Origin: Pseudomonas capeferrum
GTDB lineage: Bacteria > Pseudomonadota > Gammaproteobacteria > Pseudomonadales > Pseudomonadaceae
Assembly (NCBI RefSeq): GCF_013523055.1
Contig: NZ_JAAMQM010000005.1
Location: forward strand, 124,001-188,000
Direction of reading: 5' to 3'
DNA: 64,000 nt
Shown here: in pieces, positions 8,536-18,022 of the stretch
How positions within the stretch are numbered: position 1 is the first letter of the stretch
How the letters are laid out: each line of letters begins with the position of its first letter
The notes under the pieces: model-generated
What the model saw: only the letters and a program-made list of their open reading frames with translations
What the model was told of the DNA's origin: nothing
Database searches by the model: none
Translations under genes and position numbers: made by a program

Positions 8536-9761
8536 TGAGCGATATCGTCCGCCGCGATCCCCGCGCCGAGTGGATCGCCCGCAATCGCCTGCATCCGCTG
8601 CACGCGGCGATGCAGACGCAACAGAGCAACTGGATGGGGCCTGGCGGCGTCATCCGCAAGAATGTCCACGCGGTCGGTTTCATCGGTCCGAACGGGATCA
8701 AGCGCATCGACCGCAGTGGGGCCCAGCACGGCACCACGACGGTGTCCAGGCGTAGCGCCACCACCGAAGTGCAACTGCCGTTGCACCAGGTGGCGGACCC
8801 GGCGTTCTACATTGCGGTGGTCCCCGACATGGTCGGTGGGCGCCTGGGTAGCCATGACCGCGACCTGCTAGGCCTCGCACGCTCCCTGGCCGGCAGCGAG
8901 GGTGCCGTGCTGGCGATCGTTTTCGGCGAGCACAAGGAGAGCAACTTTGCGGCCGCCGGTGTTGATCGTCTGCTGCTGATCGACGGTGATGAGTACCGTG
9001 GCTATGCACCCGAGCAGTTGATCCAGGGCCTGCGCGCCGTCGATCACCAATTCGCTCCGCGGCATTGGCTGCTGCCTGACAGCCGCACTGGGGGCGGCGA
9101 GGTGGGCCGTCGACTGGGCGCCGCCTTGGGCGAGCGGCCGGCCACGCGCGTCTGGCAGGTCAAGGACAACCAGTGCATCGGTCGCGCCGGTGCCGGCCAG
9201 CAGGACCTGCACCGCGATTTGCCACGCTTGATATTGGCTAGCGCCGAATGTGCCGAGCCGGTCAGTGAAACCCGCCACGAGGCGCTGCCGGTGGAACTGT
9301 CCGTGCCCGTGGCGCGCAGCCTGCCGAGGATCGACGATCTCGGCCCGGTTGCCGTGGATCCGGCGGCCATCGCCATGGCCGAGTCCGAATTCATTGTCTC
9401 CGGTGGTAACGGCGTCAAGGACTGGGACTTGTTCCACCGCGCCACCGTGGCCCTGGGCGCGACCGAAGGCGCGTCGCGGGTCGCCGTGGACGATGGTTTC
9501 ATGCCGCGTCATCGCCAGGTCGGCGCCACCGGCACCTGGGTCACCGCGCGGGTCTACATGGCCGTGGGTATTTCGGGTGCGATCCAGCACCTGCAGGGCA
9601 TTGGTGCCTGCGACAAGGTCGTGGCAGTGAACATGGATCCGGGCTGCGACATGATCAAACGTGCCGATCTGTCGGTGATCGGGGACAGTACGGCGATTCT
9701 CCAGGCGCTGATCGAGGCCGTGGAAAACTATCGCAAAGGCGCCCAGCGCGAAGCGGCATAG
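8535..9761 (+). CDS. Electron transfer flavoprotein alpha-type subunit of the dgc operon
   Basis: A 408-residue protein. Its C-terminal third matches the FAD domain of ETF alpha: SGGNGVKDWDLF, then RQVGATGTWVTARVYMAVGI and SGAIQHLQGI, ending VVAVNMDPGCDMIKRADLSV. The first 100 residues (MSDIVRRDPRAEWIARN...) are an extension not found in housekeeping ETF alpha. In this operon it should accept electrons from DgcA and hand them to DgcB. It overlaps dgcB by one base and lies 4 bp before the beta-like subunit. Confidence 0.87.
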   Translation: MSDIVRRDPRAEWIARNRLHPLHAAMQTQQSNWMGPGGVIRKNVHAVGFIGPNGIKRIDRSGAQHGTTTVSRRSATTEVQLPLHQVADPAFYIAVVPDMVGGRLGSHDRDLLGLARSLAGSEGAVLAIVFGEHKESNFAAAGVDRLLLIDGDEYRGYAPEQLIQGLRAVDHQFAPRHWLLPDSRTGGGEVGRRLGAALGERPATRVWQVKDNQCIGRAGAGQQDLHRDLPRLILASAECAEPVSETRHEALPVELSVPVARSLPRIDDLGPVAVDPAAIAMAESEFIVSGGNGVKDWDLFHRATVALGATEGASRVAVDDGFMPRHRQVGATGTWVTARVYMAVGISGAIQHLQGIGACDKVVAVNMDPGCDMIKRADLSVIGDSTAILQALIEAVENYRKGAQREAA

Positions 9762-9765
9762 GGGC

Positions 9766-10542
9766 ATGAGCATGAATACGAAAGTCATCAGCCTGGTTTC
9801 CATCGGCGCGCACCCAGGTTCGGGTCGTACTCGACGGGCGGAGCAGGACGCGCGCGCCGTGGAGCTGGGCTTGCAGTTGGCCGGGCAGCACTTGCAGGTG
9901 GTACACGCGGGCGACCCGCGGGAAGAGGCTCTGCGTGCTTATCTGGGTATGGGTCTGGATCACCTGGATGTGCTGGAGCAGCCGGCCGGCGCGGATGTGC
10001 TGGGTGTGCTGGGCGACTACCTGCGCGACGCCGGCGCCCAATTGGTACTGACCGGCAGTCAGGCCGAAACGGGTGAAGGATCGGGAATGCTGCCGTTCCT
10101 GCTGGCCGAGAGACTGGGTTGGCCGTTGATCGTGGGGCTGGCCGAGGTCGAGTCGATCGAGAACGGCACCGCCCAGGTGCTCCAGGCCTTGCCTCGTGGC
10201 CAGCGGCGGCGCCTGAAGGTTCGCCTGCCGCTCTTGGCGACCGTGGATAACGCCGCGCCCAAGCCGCGCCAGAGCGCTTTCGGTCCGGCACGCCGCGGTG
10301 TACTCGCGGCGCGCAACGTCATGGTCACGCAAGACGAGCTGCTGACCGGCGCCGAACTGCAACCGGCTCGCCCGCGGCCCAAGCGCCTCAAGGTGATCAA
10401 GGCCAAGAGCGGCGCCGATCGCATGAAGGCCGCCACGGCCAAGGCCAGTGGGGGAGGCGGCAAGGTGCTCAAGGAGGTTTCGCCACAGGAGGGCGCCGAG
10501 GCAATTTTGAAACTGTTGGTGGAAGAAGGCGTAATACGCTGA
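9766..10542 (+). CDS. Electron transfer flavoprotein beta-type subunit of the dgc operon
   Basis: A 258-residue protein with the ETF beta fold: VISLVSIGAHPGSGRTRRAE at the start, LVLTGSQAETGEGSGMLPFL in the nucleotide region, then LAERLGWPLIVGLAEVESIE. The C-terminal tail is Lys/Ala-rich (KAKSGADRMKAATAKASGGG). It pairs with the preceding alpha-type subunit. The ATG at 9766 and the one at 9772 are both possible. It is the last gene of the dgc operon before an unrelated RHS-type gene. Confidence 0.85.
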   Translation: MSMNTKVISLVSIGAHPGSGRTRRAEQDARAVELGLQLAGQHLQVVHAGDPREEALRAYLGMGLDHLDVLEQPAGADVLGVLGDYLRDAGAQLVLTGSQAETGEGSGMLPFLLAERLGWPLIVGLAEVESIENGTAQVLQALPRGQRRRLKVRLPLLATVDNAAPKPRQSAFGPARRGVLAARNVMVTQDELLTGAELQPARPRPKRLKVIKAKSGADRMKAATAKASGGGGKVLKEVSPQEGAEAILKLLVEEGVIR

Positions 10543-10757
10543 GAAGCGATCCGCCTCTTTGACAAGGAGGCAGAGCGGGCCGGTGTGCAATTGGTCGAAG
10601 CAAATCCATCCTACAGGTAGTAGCCGGCCTCGACCAAGTTCAGGTCCGAAGGGCTTGTGCGGCGCCTGATCGAATCGAAGCCTGGTAATTTTGTCAGTTT
10701 TGCGCAGGCGAATACGTTGCTAGATTCAAGCCTCGTCGAACTTTCGGGCCTGGATGC

Positions 10758-11519
10758 ATGGCAAACGTTTATCTGCTTCAGACCGACCGGCAACAGTCGG
10801 TCTTGGGTGGCGATCCCTTTCCCGGACGCGCCTATACGGCCTATGGTGGTTCACCTCGCACACAAGGCCCTATGCAGGCATTTGCGGGCGAGGTATGTGA
10901 CCCGTTTACCGGCTGCTACCCTCTAGGCAATGGATTACGGTTCTACAACCCGAGGCTGCTGCGCTTCCATTCGGCGGATCGCCTGAGCCCTTTCGGAAAG
11001 GGCGGACTTAATGCCTATGCTTATTGTCTTGGGGATCCTGTCAACTTTTCCGATCCCACAGGGCGGTTCCCAAGCTGGATCTTCCCAGTTCGCAGTATTG
11101 TGGCCGGGCTTATCAATCTTGGGATAAGCGCAGTAAAGGGCTATCGCAACTACAAACTGGAGCGAGATTTCACGCTGAGTGCAGGGAATGCCGCGAGCCG
11201 GGCGGGAGAGGTCACCTTTGGAACCCCTGAGAACGCTGTTTCCAGGTGGAGCGCCAAAGACAAGGCCGTCGCGTTGGTGGGTACCGTCAGTGCGGCCATG
11301 AGTATCGGTACGGCGACCGGACGGTTGGTGGGCGCTGATTCGAACATTCTAGGGTGGGTGGATACGGCCTTTGCAACGGTTGCCACAGGTATGTCGGCGT
11401 ATGAGCTGTATAGCCTGGGGGCCGAGCCAGTGCCTCGACGCTATCCGGTCAGCCTGGATAACGCTCGTTTCAGATCGGGACTTTCGCGTTCTGGGTCTAT
11501 CAGGGAAACATCCGTATGA
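10758..11519 (+). CDS. Short orphan RHS-core protein with hydrophobic C-terminal domain
   Basis: A 253-residue protein carrying only the last part of an RHS repeat region. It includes GNGLRFYNPRLLRFHSADRL, then SPFGKGGLNAYAYCLGDPVN and the end marker FSDPTGRFP, after which polymorphic C-terminal domains begin. The C-terminal 150 residues have hydrophobic helices (WIFPVRSIVAGLINLGISAV; ALVGTVSAAMSIGTATGRLV; VDTAFATVATGMSAYELYSL) that suggest membrane insertion. No long RHS barrel, VgrG or immunity gene is adjacent. It interrupts the catabolic cluster between etf and gbcA and looks acquired. The start at 10758 lacks a strong RBS, so the true start is uncertain. Confidence 0.72.
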   Translation: MANVYLLQTDRQQSVLGGDPFPGRAYTAYGGSPRTQGPMQAFAGEVCDPFTGCYPLGNGLRFYNPRLLRFHSADRLSPFGKGGLNAYAYCLGDPVNFSDPTGRFPSWIFPVRSIVAGLINLGISAVKGYRNYKLERDFTLSAGNAASRAGEVTFGTPENAVSRWSAKDKAVALVGTVSAAMSIGTATGRLVGADSNILGWVDTAFATVATGMSAYELYSLGAEPVPRRYPVSLDNARFRSGLSRSGSIRETSV

Positions 11520-11569
11520 ATCCATGCCACAGCCGGTTCCCGTTGTGGCATGGAGCAACGATCCTGTTT

Positions 11570-12862
11570 CTACTGCGCTTTCACTTCCTTCAGGTACGGC
11601 GCCGGCCCCGCGCCTAGATTGTTAAGCAACCGCTGGCTGTACCAATCGATGAAGTTCACCACGCCAAACTCGTAGGTCTTGGAGTAGGGTCCCGGCTGGT
11701 AGGCCGTGGAGTTGATCCCGCGCTGGTTCTCTTCGGCCAGGCGACGGTCCTGGTCGTTGGTGGCATCCCATACCTTGCGCATCCGCTCAGGATCGTAGTC
11801 GACCCCTTCGACCGCGTCCTTGTGCACGATCCACTTGGTGGTCACCATGGTCTCCTGGGCACTGATCGGCCATACCGTGAAGACGATGATGTGATCGCCC
11901 ATGCAGTGGTTCCAGGAATGCGGCAGGTGCAGGATGCGCATCGAGCCCAGGTCGGGGTTCTTGATGCGGCCCATGAGTTTCTGCACGGCCTGCTTGCCGT
12001 CCAGGGTCATCGACACCGTGCCCTTGAGCAGCGGCATGCGCACGATGCGGTTGCGCAGGCCGAAGCTGGCGTGCGCATACGGGATCTTTTCGGCATCCCA
12101 GGCGGCGGCGGACGCGGCGACGTGGTCCTTGAACGCCTGGTCGGCGCGCGGGTCGGTGACGTCGTCCCACTCCAGCAAGGTCTTGAGCAGCTCCGGGTGC
12201 GAGGCGTTGCAGTGATAGCACTCGCGGTTGTTTTCCAGCACCAGCTTCCAGTTGGCCTTTTCCATCAGGGTGGTCTGTACCGCCACCTTGGTGTTGTCCA
12301 TGTCGTAGGGCTCCATGTAATGGGCCAGGGTCGACAGGAACTCATCGATCGCAGGTGGGTTCTCGGCCAGGCTGATGAAGATGTAGCCGCCCGCGGTCTT
12401 CACGTTGACCGGCTTGAGGCCGTACTGCTTCATGTCGAAGTCGGCGCCCATCTCGGTGCCCGCGAACAGCAGGCGACCGTCGAGCTCGTAGGTCCACTGG
12501 TGATAGGGGCAGACCAGCTTGGCGACCTTGCCCTTGTCGCTGGTGCACAGGCGCGAACCACGGTGACGGCAGACGTTGTGGAAGGCATGCACCTGGCCTT
12601 CGGCGCCACGGATCACGATGATCGGGTTCTTGCCGATCTGCAGGGTCAGGAAATTGCCCTTGGCCGGAATCTCGCAAATCATGCCGGCGATCAACCACTC
12701 CTTGTGGAAGATCTCCTGCATGTCGATCTGGAACAGGCGCTCGTCGGTATAGAAGGGTTGCGGCAACGAAAAGGTGCGCTCGCGGTTCTGCAGCATCTCG
12801 GCGGTGGCCGCGCGTGCAGGTTCCAGTGGATCGCCCAGGCTAAGGGTTGCGGTGACGTCCAT
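11570..12862 (-). CDS. gbcA: GbcA, glycine betaine monooxygenase oxygenase subunit
   Basis: A 430-residue Rieske non-haem iron oxygenase. The Rieske ligands are visible as CRHRGSRLC and CPYHQWTYELDG (about residues 88-115). The mononuclear iron region reads NNRECYHCNASHPELLK. It catalyses the first demethylation of glycine betaine, to dimethylglycine and formaldehyde, with electrons from GbcB. The ATG at 12862 was chosen (MDVTATLSLGDPLEP) with GAGGAT eight bases upstream; an ATG at 12877 is possible. It is divergent from gbcB, as in other pseudomonads, where GbdR activates both. Confidence 0.94.
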   Translation of the reverse strand: MDVTATLSLGDPLEPARAATAEMLQNRERTFSLPQPFYTDERLFQIDMQEIFHKEWLIAGMICEIPAKGNFLTLQIGKNPIIVIRGAEGQVHAFHNVCRHRGSRLCTSDKGKVAKLVCPYHQWTYELDGRLLFAGTEMGADFDMKQYGLKPVNVKTAGGYIFISLAENPPAIDEFLSTLAHYMEPYDMDNTKVAVQTTLMEKANWKLVLENNRECYHCNASHPELLKTLLEWDDVTDPRADQAFKDHVAASAAAWDAEKIPYAHASFGLRNRIVRMPLLKGTVSMTLDGKQAVQKLMGRIKNPDLGSMRILHLPHSWNHCMGDHIIVFTVWPISAQETMVTTKWIVHKDAVEGVDYDPERMRKVWDATNDQDRRLAEENQRGINSTAYQPGPYSKTYEFGVVNFIDWYSQRLLNNLGAGPAPYLKEVKAQ

Positions 12863-13152
12863 CGTAGTGATCCTCATGGCCTTCGCGGCCGACGGAAAGT
12901 GGCTAATCGTTCTTGTGGTGGCGCAGGGCTGTTGCAGGAAAAAAGCTGTGATCAGGTGCGGTGGAGTGTGCGTCCGGCGCCGTGGGGAACCATATCCATG
13001 GACGACATGGCCGAATCCGATTCCGACGCGCCAGCCCTTGGCCTTCAAGGCTGGTCGCGATAAGCACGCCGATGTCGTGGATGGGAATGTACGCGGCCCC
13101 GGACTTGCGCATCATCTGCTCATCAAGCCGCCATCGGCCGTTGGAGACGAGC
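12863..13152. promoter_or_regulatory. gbcA/gbcB divergent promoter region
   Basis: A 290-bp region between divergent gbcA and gbcB, so both promoters lie here. It is a known GbdR target in P. aeruginosa. I could not point to the exact binding site from the sequence. Confidence 0.5.
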
Positions 13153-14253
13153 ATGTCCAATCCCTTCCTCAATCCGGTCACGACCCAGACCTGGGCCAAT
13201 GGCCGCCATATCGTGCGTTGCGTCAAGGTCATCCAGGAAACTTGGGACGTGCGCACCTTCTGTTTCATGGCCGACCAACCGATCATGTTCTTCTTCAAGC
13301 CGGGGCAGTTCGTGACCCTGGAGCTGGAAATCGAAGGCCAGCCGGTGATGCGTTCCTATACCATCTCCAGCGCCCCGTCGGTGCCCTACAGCTTCTCGGT
13401 GACCATCAAGCGCGTGCCGGGGGGCAAGGTGTCCAATTGGCTGCACGACACCCTGCACGAAGGCCAGGAGCTGGCCGTGCACGGGCCGGTCGGGCTGTTC
13501 AACGCCATCGACTTCCCTGCGCCGAAGGTGCTCTACCTCAGTGGCGGCGTCGGTATCACGCCGGTCATGTCGATGGCCCGCTGGTTCTATGACACCAATG
13601 CCAATGTCGACATGGTCTTCGTCCACAGCGCCCGCTCGCCCAAGGACATCATCTATCACCGCGAACTGGAGCAGATGGCCTCGCGGATTCCCAATTTCGG
13701 CTTGCACATCATTTGCGAGAAACATGGTCTGGGCGAGCCGTGGGCCGGTTACCGGGGTTACCTGAACCATAAGCTGCTCGAACTGATCACGCCTGATTTC
13801 ATGGAGCGCGAAGTGTTCTGTTGCGGGCCGACGCCGTACATGGTGGCGGTCAAGCGGCTGCTCGAAAGCGCGGGCTTCGACATGAGCCGCTACCACGAGG
13901 AGTCGTTCGGCGCGACGCCACCGGAAGCCAAGGCCGATGCCGTGGAACATGCCGAGCAGGCCGCCGATGCACCGGAAGTGGCCACGGCCGATCTCAACCT
14001 GGTGGAGTTCGTCGGCAGCGACAAGAGTATCCGCGTCGTCCCGGGTGAAACCGTGCACGCCGCGGCGGCCAAGGTCGGCCTGCTGATTCCCAAGGCCTGC
14101 GGCATGGGCATCTGCGGCACCTGCAAGGTGCTCAAGCTGGGTGGAGAGGTGGACATGGAGCACAACGGCGGCATCACCGATGAAGATGTCGCCGAAGGCT
14201 ATATCCTGTCGTGCTGCAGCGTGCCCAAGGGCGACGTGCGCATCGAATACTGA
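13153..14253 (+). CDS. gbcB: GbcB, ferredoxin reductase subunit of glycine betaine monooxygenase
   Basis: A 366-residue reductase. An FAD/NAD(P)H domain comes first (FFFKPGQFVTLELEIEGQPV; MRSYTISSAPS; YLSGGVGITPVMSMARWFYD). A C-terminal plant-type 2Fe-2S domain follows, with cysteines in KACGMGICGTCKVLKLGG and SCCSVPKGDV. It supplies electrons from NADH to GbcA. The ATG at 13153 is preceded by GGAG; the longer upstream reading has no homology-like content. It ends one base before the convergent chemoreceptor gene. Confidence 0.93.
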   Translation: MSNPFLNPVTTQTWANGRHIVRCVKVIQETWDVRTFCFMADQPIMFFFKPGQFVTLELEIEGQPVMRSYTISSAPSVPYSFSVTIKRVPGGKVSNWLHDTLHEGQELAVHGPVGLFNAIDFPAPKVLYLSGGVGITPVMSMARWFYDTNANVDMVFVHSARSPKDIIYHRELEQMASRIPNFGLHIICEKHGLGEPWAGYRGYLNHKLLELITPDFMEREVFCCGPTPYMVAVKRLLESAGFDMSRYHEESFGATPPEAKADAVEHAEQAADAPEVATADLNLVEFVGSDKSIRVVPGETVHAAAAKVGLLIPKACGMGICGTCKVLKLGGEVDMEHNGGITDEDVAEGYILSCCSVPKGDVRIEY

Positions 14254-14254
14254 T

Positions 14255-15880
14255 TCAGACCCGGAAGCGCGATACCAGGCCGCTGAGGTCCACTGCCAGG
14301 CGTGACAGCTCGGTGCTGGCGGCGCTGGTCTGGTGAGCGCCTGTCGCGGTCTGTACCGACAGATCGTTGATGTTCACCAGGTTGCGATCCACCTCGCGGG
14401 CGACCTGGGCCTGCTCCTCCGCGGCGCTGGCGATTACCAGGTTGCGCTCATTGATCTGGGCCACGGCGGTGGTGATGGTGTCCAGCGCCAGGCCCGCGCC
14501 ACGGGCGATGTTCAGGGTCGACTCGGCTCGCTCGGTGCTGGTGCGCATGGAGTCCACCGCCTTTTCGGTGCCGCCCTGGATGCTGACGATCATCCGTTCG
14601 ATCTCGCTGGTCGACTGCTGGGTGCGATGGGCCAGGGCGCGAACCTCGTCGGCCACCACGGCGAAACCACGGCCCGCCTCGCCCGCGCGCGCAGCCTCGA
14701 TGGCGGCATTGAGGGCCAGCAGGTTGGTCTGGTCGGCCAAGCCGCGAATCACGTCGAGCACCTTGCCGATATCGCGTGACTGTTCCGCCAGATTGACGAT
14801 CAGCCCCGCAGTCGCCTGTACGTCGCTGCTCATGCGCTCGATGGCGCCGACGGTTTCCATGACCAGGTCACGACCGTCACTGGCGGAGCGGCTGGCATCG
14901 CTGGACGCTTCCGACGTGCTGACGGCGTTGCGCGCGACTTCCTCGACCGCGCTGGTCATCTCGGTAACGGCGGTAGCGGCCTGCTCGATCTCGTTGTTCT
15001 GCTGCTGCAGGCCGCGGGCGCTCTCGTCCGTGACGCTGTTGAGCTCTTCGGCCGCGGAGGCGAGCTGGGTGGCCGAGCCCGAGATCAGTTGCACGGTATC
15101 GCGCAGCTTGTCCTGCATCGTGGCCATGGCCCGCAGCAGACGCGCCGCTTCGTCGGTGCCCAGTGCACGGATATCGTGGGTCAGGTCGCCTTCGGCAATC
15201 TGCTCGGCGGCTTGCAGGGCTTCGTTGATCGGCCCGACGATGCTGCGTGTCAGCACGAACGCGCAGAGCAAAGTCAGCACAGTGGCGGCCACGAGCAGCC
15301 CGATCACCAGGGTAGAGGCGCTACCGTACTGGTCGGCGGCGGCCTGGTTGGTCTTGCGAGTCTGATCGGTATTGAAGCGGACCAAGGCATCCATCACCTG
15401 GTTGATCTGCTCGGAGTTGTTCAACAGGTCACGGTTGATCAGCTCGTGCAGCTCATCCAGCTGCCCTGTCTGGCTCAAGGTACGCATGCGCGATTCGAGC
15501 TGACGGTATTGGGCAAGCAGTTGGCCGTATTGATCGAAGGTTGCTTGCTCGCCGGGCTCTTCGACCAGCGCTTGATAGGCCTGGCGGGCCTTGTCGATCT
15601 GCACGTTGCGTTCATCGAGCAGGCGTAAGGTGTCTTGCTGCGTCTCAGGTTCGCGATTGAGCAGCAGACGGTAGGAGAGGGTGCGCATGCGCAGGGTCAA
15701 GGTGGTCAGTTCATCGAGGGTCTTGATGCTAGGCAGGCTGATCGTTTCGATGGCCACGCCAGCCTGGCGGATATGGCCCATCTGAATCAGCGAGAAGACA
15801 CCGAGGCCAAGCATCAGCGCGCCGATCAAGGCGAACCCCAGGAGTGCGCGTGGGGCGATGTTTATGTTGCGAAAGGACAT
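14255..15880 (-). CDS. Methyl-accepting chemotaxis protein with four-helix-bundle sensor
   Basis: About 541 residues. TM1 is at residues 9-32 ([20 protein letters not shown]), followed by a periplasmic four-helix-bundle domain of the 4HB_MCP type (about 35-185). TM2 reads [20 protein letters not shown], then a HAMP domain and a long signalling helix pair. The hairpin tip motif ([20 protein letters not shown] followed by [17 protein letters not shown]) is the strictly conserved CheA/CheW contact. The start at 15880 ([14 protein letters not shown]) was preferred to 15940. Its place beside the betaine genes hints at an amine or amino-acid ligand, but that is only inference. Confidence 0.9.
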   Translation of the reverse strand: MSFRNINIAPRALLGFALIGALMLGLGVFSLIQMGHIRQAGVAIETISLPSIKTLDELTTLTLRMRTLSYRLLLNREPETQQDTLRLLDERNVQIDKARQAYQALVEEPGEQATFDQYGQLLAQYRQLESRMRTLSQTGQLDELHELINRDLLNNSEQINQVMDALVRFNTDQTRKTNQAAADQYGSASTLVIGLLVAATVLTLLCAFVLTRSIVGPINEALQAAEQIAEGDLTHDIRALGTDEAARLLRAMATMQDKLRDTVQLISGSATQLASAAEELNSVTDESARGLQQQNNEIEQAATAVTEMTSAVEEVARNAVSTSEASSDASRSASDGRDLVMETVGAIERMSSDVQATAGLIVNLAEQSRDIGKVLDVIRGLADQTNLLALNAAIEAARAGEAGRGFAVVADEVRALAHRTQQSTSEIERMIVSIQGGTEKAVDSMRTSTERAESTLNIARGAGLALDTITTAVAQINERNLVIASAAEEQAQVAREVDRNLVNINDLSVQTATGAHQTSAASTELSRLAVDLSGLVSRFRV

Positions 15881-16398
15881 GGAAGGAATCCGGAGAGTAG
15901 GAAGGGACGCGCAATCCATGCGAGGAGACAACACATACATGCCTATCGGTCGCGACTGGCCAGTCTTGAGGGTCGATTGAAAATATCGGGCATGGCCTAG
16001 TGCCAGTCAGTTAAGGAAAATGCTCGATTTTCAATGCTGAAGCTTATTTTCGGCTTCTAAATCTCTTGTGAGGCTCATGGCCTCGTCGTGGGACAAGCCC
16101 GCTCACCACCAGGAAGCGCGAACCGGTGATGAGCGGGCTTGCCCCGCGACGAGGCCATGAGCCTCACAGGAGATTTAGAAGCCAAAGGCAAAGCTTCAGC
16201 ATGTGAAAATCGAGCACTTAACCGACCGGCATTGGCCACGACCGTCTACATTCCTGACAGGCGGCGGCTCCACGCCGGAACAAGACTCGCCCAGACCGGT
16301 CAATGTGCCCAGGCTCAAGGCCAGTTACCGATATTTAATGGCGGGGGCGCGCGGTTTTCTTTATCGTGTTCGCCCCTTGCAACAACCGAGACAAGCCC
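15881..16398. other. Gene-free stretch of 518 bp holding a large palindrome
   Basis: Between the chemoreceptor start and the ZapB-like gene. Apart from the palindrome at 16021-16216, described separately, I see only the promoter regions of the two flanking genes. No convincing small ORF or RNA gene was found. Confidence 0.6.
16021..16216. repeat. 196-bp near-perfect inverted repeat with internal REP-like core
   Basis: Left arm (from 16021, TGCTCGATTTTCAATGCTGA) and right arm (ending at 16216) are about 90 bp each and pair with only a handful of mismatches. They flank a 14-base loop (AGGAAGCGCGAACC). The inner part holds a REP-like GGGACAAGCCCGCTC and its inverse. It could extrude as a cruciform or, if transcribed, form a very long RNA hairpin. 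Its size and flanking arms resemble a REPIN or MITE-type non-autonomous element. Confidence 0.9.
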
Positions 16399-16629
16399 AT
16401 GTTGGAAGCATCCCTGAATCAACTCGAGCAACTGGTCGCCGACCTGATGCACAAGAACACCCAACTGACCGAGCAGCACGCGCAGCTCAGCCAGGCATTG
16501 GCTCAAGCCCGTGAAGAAAACGACAGCCTGCAATTGAGCCTGATGGAACAGGAAGAGAAGCAGGGCGCCGCCGCCGCGCGCATCCAGGCCATCGTCGATC
16601 GCGCCAGCGCAGGCGCCGTCAGCGCATGA
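16399..16629 (+). CDS. TIGR02449/ZapB-like coiled-coil protein
   Basis: A 76-residue, almost wholly coiled-coil protein (MLEASLNQLEQLVADLMHKN, heptad leucines and glutamines to residue 60). This type usually accompanies ZapA. The ATG at 16399 starts the coiled coil. Its stop overlaps the start of the zapA-like gene (ATGA), so the pair is translationally coupled. A role at the Z-ring is inferred from the partner. Confidence 0.75.
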   Translation: MLEASLNQLEQLVADLMHKNTQLTEQHAQLSQALAQAREENDSLQLSLMEQEEKQGAAAARIQAIVDRASAGAVSA

Positions 16630-16928
16630 CCTTGCAAGCGCAGCCGATCAATGTCGTGTCGATCCTTGGCAGCGACTATTCGATCAAGGCGCCCGAAGGC
16701 CAGGAGCAGACCCTGGCCAAGGCGGTCCAGATGCTCAACGCCTCCCTGGCAGACACCAAGCGCCTGTATCCGACCCTGATCGGCGACAAGCTGCTGGTGC
16801 TGGCGGCGCTGAACCTGTGCTCCCGGCAGGTCGAACTGCAGGACGAGCACCAGCAGACGCTCGAGCGCTATGAAGCGAAAGTGACTGCCACGGTCGACGC
16901 CATCACCCGGACCATCGCGGAACACTGA
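16626..16928 (+). CDS. ZapA-family cell division protein (paralogue)
   Basis: A 100-residue protein. An N-terminal ZapA globular domain (INVVSILGSDYSIKAPEGQE; LAKAVQMLNASLADTKRLYP) is followed by a helix (LLVLAALNLCSRQVELQDEH) for coiled-coil dimerisation. ZapA promotes FtsZ protofilament bundling. In pseudomonads another zapA is usually found beside the 6S RNA gene, so this is likely a second copy near the betaine genes. It starts within the stop of the preceding coiled-coil gene. Confidence 0.82.
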   Translation: MTLQAQPINVVSILGSDYSIKAPEGQEQTLAKAVQMLNASLADTKRLYPTLIGDKLLVLAALNLCSRQVELQDEHQQTLERYEAKVTATVDAITRTIAEH

Positions 16929-16981
16929 GCCGCTTCGACGGGTCGGAGGGGCTGTCATGCAGCCCCTTCATCGCATGTTCC

Positions 16982-18022
16982 TCACGCGCCCATGACGGCC
17001 CGGATGTCCGCCGCCAGCTCGCGGACCCGCGCCTGCTCGGTATCCCACGAGCACATGAAACGCGCGCCCCCGCTGCCAATAAAGGTATAGAAGCGCCAGC
17101 CCTTGTTGCGTAGCGCCTCGAGCGCCGCCTCCGACATCTGCAGAAAGACGCCGTTGGCCTCCACCGGGAACATCAGCTCGACGCCAGGGATGTCACTCAC
17201 CAGGTTGGCGAGCAATTGCGCGCATTGGTTCGCGTGGGCCCCATGGCGCTGCCAGGCGCCGTCTTCCAGCAACCCGACCCAGGGTGCCGACAGGAAGCGC
17301 ATCTTCGAAGCCAGTTGACCCGCCTGCTTGCAGCGATAGTCGAAGTCGGCGGCCAGGTCATGGTTGAAGAACAGGATCGCCTCGCCCACCGCCATGCCGT
17401 TCTTGGTCCCGCCGAAGCACAGCACATCGACTCCGGCTTTCCAGGTCAGCTCGGCGGGCGTGCAGCCCAGGAACGCGCAGGCATTGCTGAACCGCGCGCC
17501 ATCCATGTGCAGGTTCAGGCCCAGCTCCTTGCACGTCGTGCTGATGGCTTTCAGTTCATCAGGGCGATAGGTCGTGCCGACTTCCGTGGCCTGGGTGATG
17601 GTGACCACCCGTGGCTTGGGGTAGTGGATGTCCTGGCGCTTGAGCGCCACGTCACGAATGGATTGCGCGGTCAGCTTGCCATTGACGCTGGCGGCGGTCA
17701 GCAGCTTGGAGCCGTTGGAGAAGAACTCCGGGGCACCGCACTCGTCGGTCTCGACGTGGGCCGTTTCCGAGCAGATGACGCTGTGGTAGCTCTGGCACAG
17801 CGAGGCCAGGGCCAGCGAGTTGGCCGCGGTGCCATTGAAGGCGAAGAAGACCTCGCAGTCGGTCTCGAACAGCTTGCGGAAATGATCGGCGGCACGCTGC
17901 GTCCATTGATCGTCGCCGTAGGCGCGATCATGTCCCTGGTTGGCTTTCTCCATCGCCGCCCAGGCTTCCGGGCAGATACCGGAATAATTGTCGCTGGCGA
18001 ATTGTTGGCTTCTATCTGTCAT
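16982..18022 (-). CDS. ltaE: Low-specificity L-threonine aldolase
   Basis: A 346-residue PLP enzyme of fold type I. The PLP lysine is in VLCFGGTKNGMAVGEAI (about residue 207), and the aspartate/histidine pocket reads LGLNLHMDGARFSNACAF. It cleaves threonine and allo-threonine to glycine and acetaldehyde. It is divergent from the glyA-sox operon, so it may feed the same glycine pool. The start MTDRSQQFASDNYSGICPE is the conserved N-terminus. Confidence 0.92.
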   Translation of the reverse strand: MTDRSQQFASDNYSGICPEAWAAMEKANQGHDRAYGDDQWTQRAADHFRKLFETDCEVFFAFNGTAANSLALASLCQSYHSVICSETAHVETDECGAPEFFSNGSKLLTAASVNGKLTAQSIRDVALKRQDIHYPKPRVVTITQATEVGTTYRPDELKAISTTCKELGLNLHMDGARFSNACAFLGCTPAELTWKAGVDVLCFGGTKNGMAVGEAILFFNHDLAADFDYRCKQAGQLASKMRFLSAPWVGLLEDGAWQRHGAHANQCAQLLANLVSDIPGVELMFPVEANGVFLQMSEAALEALRNKGWRFYTFIGSGGARFMCSWDTEQARVRELAADIRAVMGA

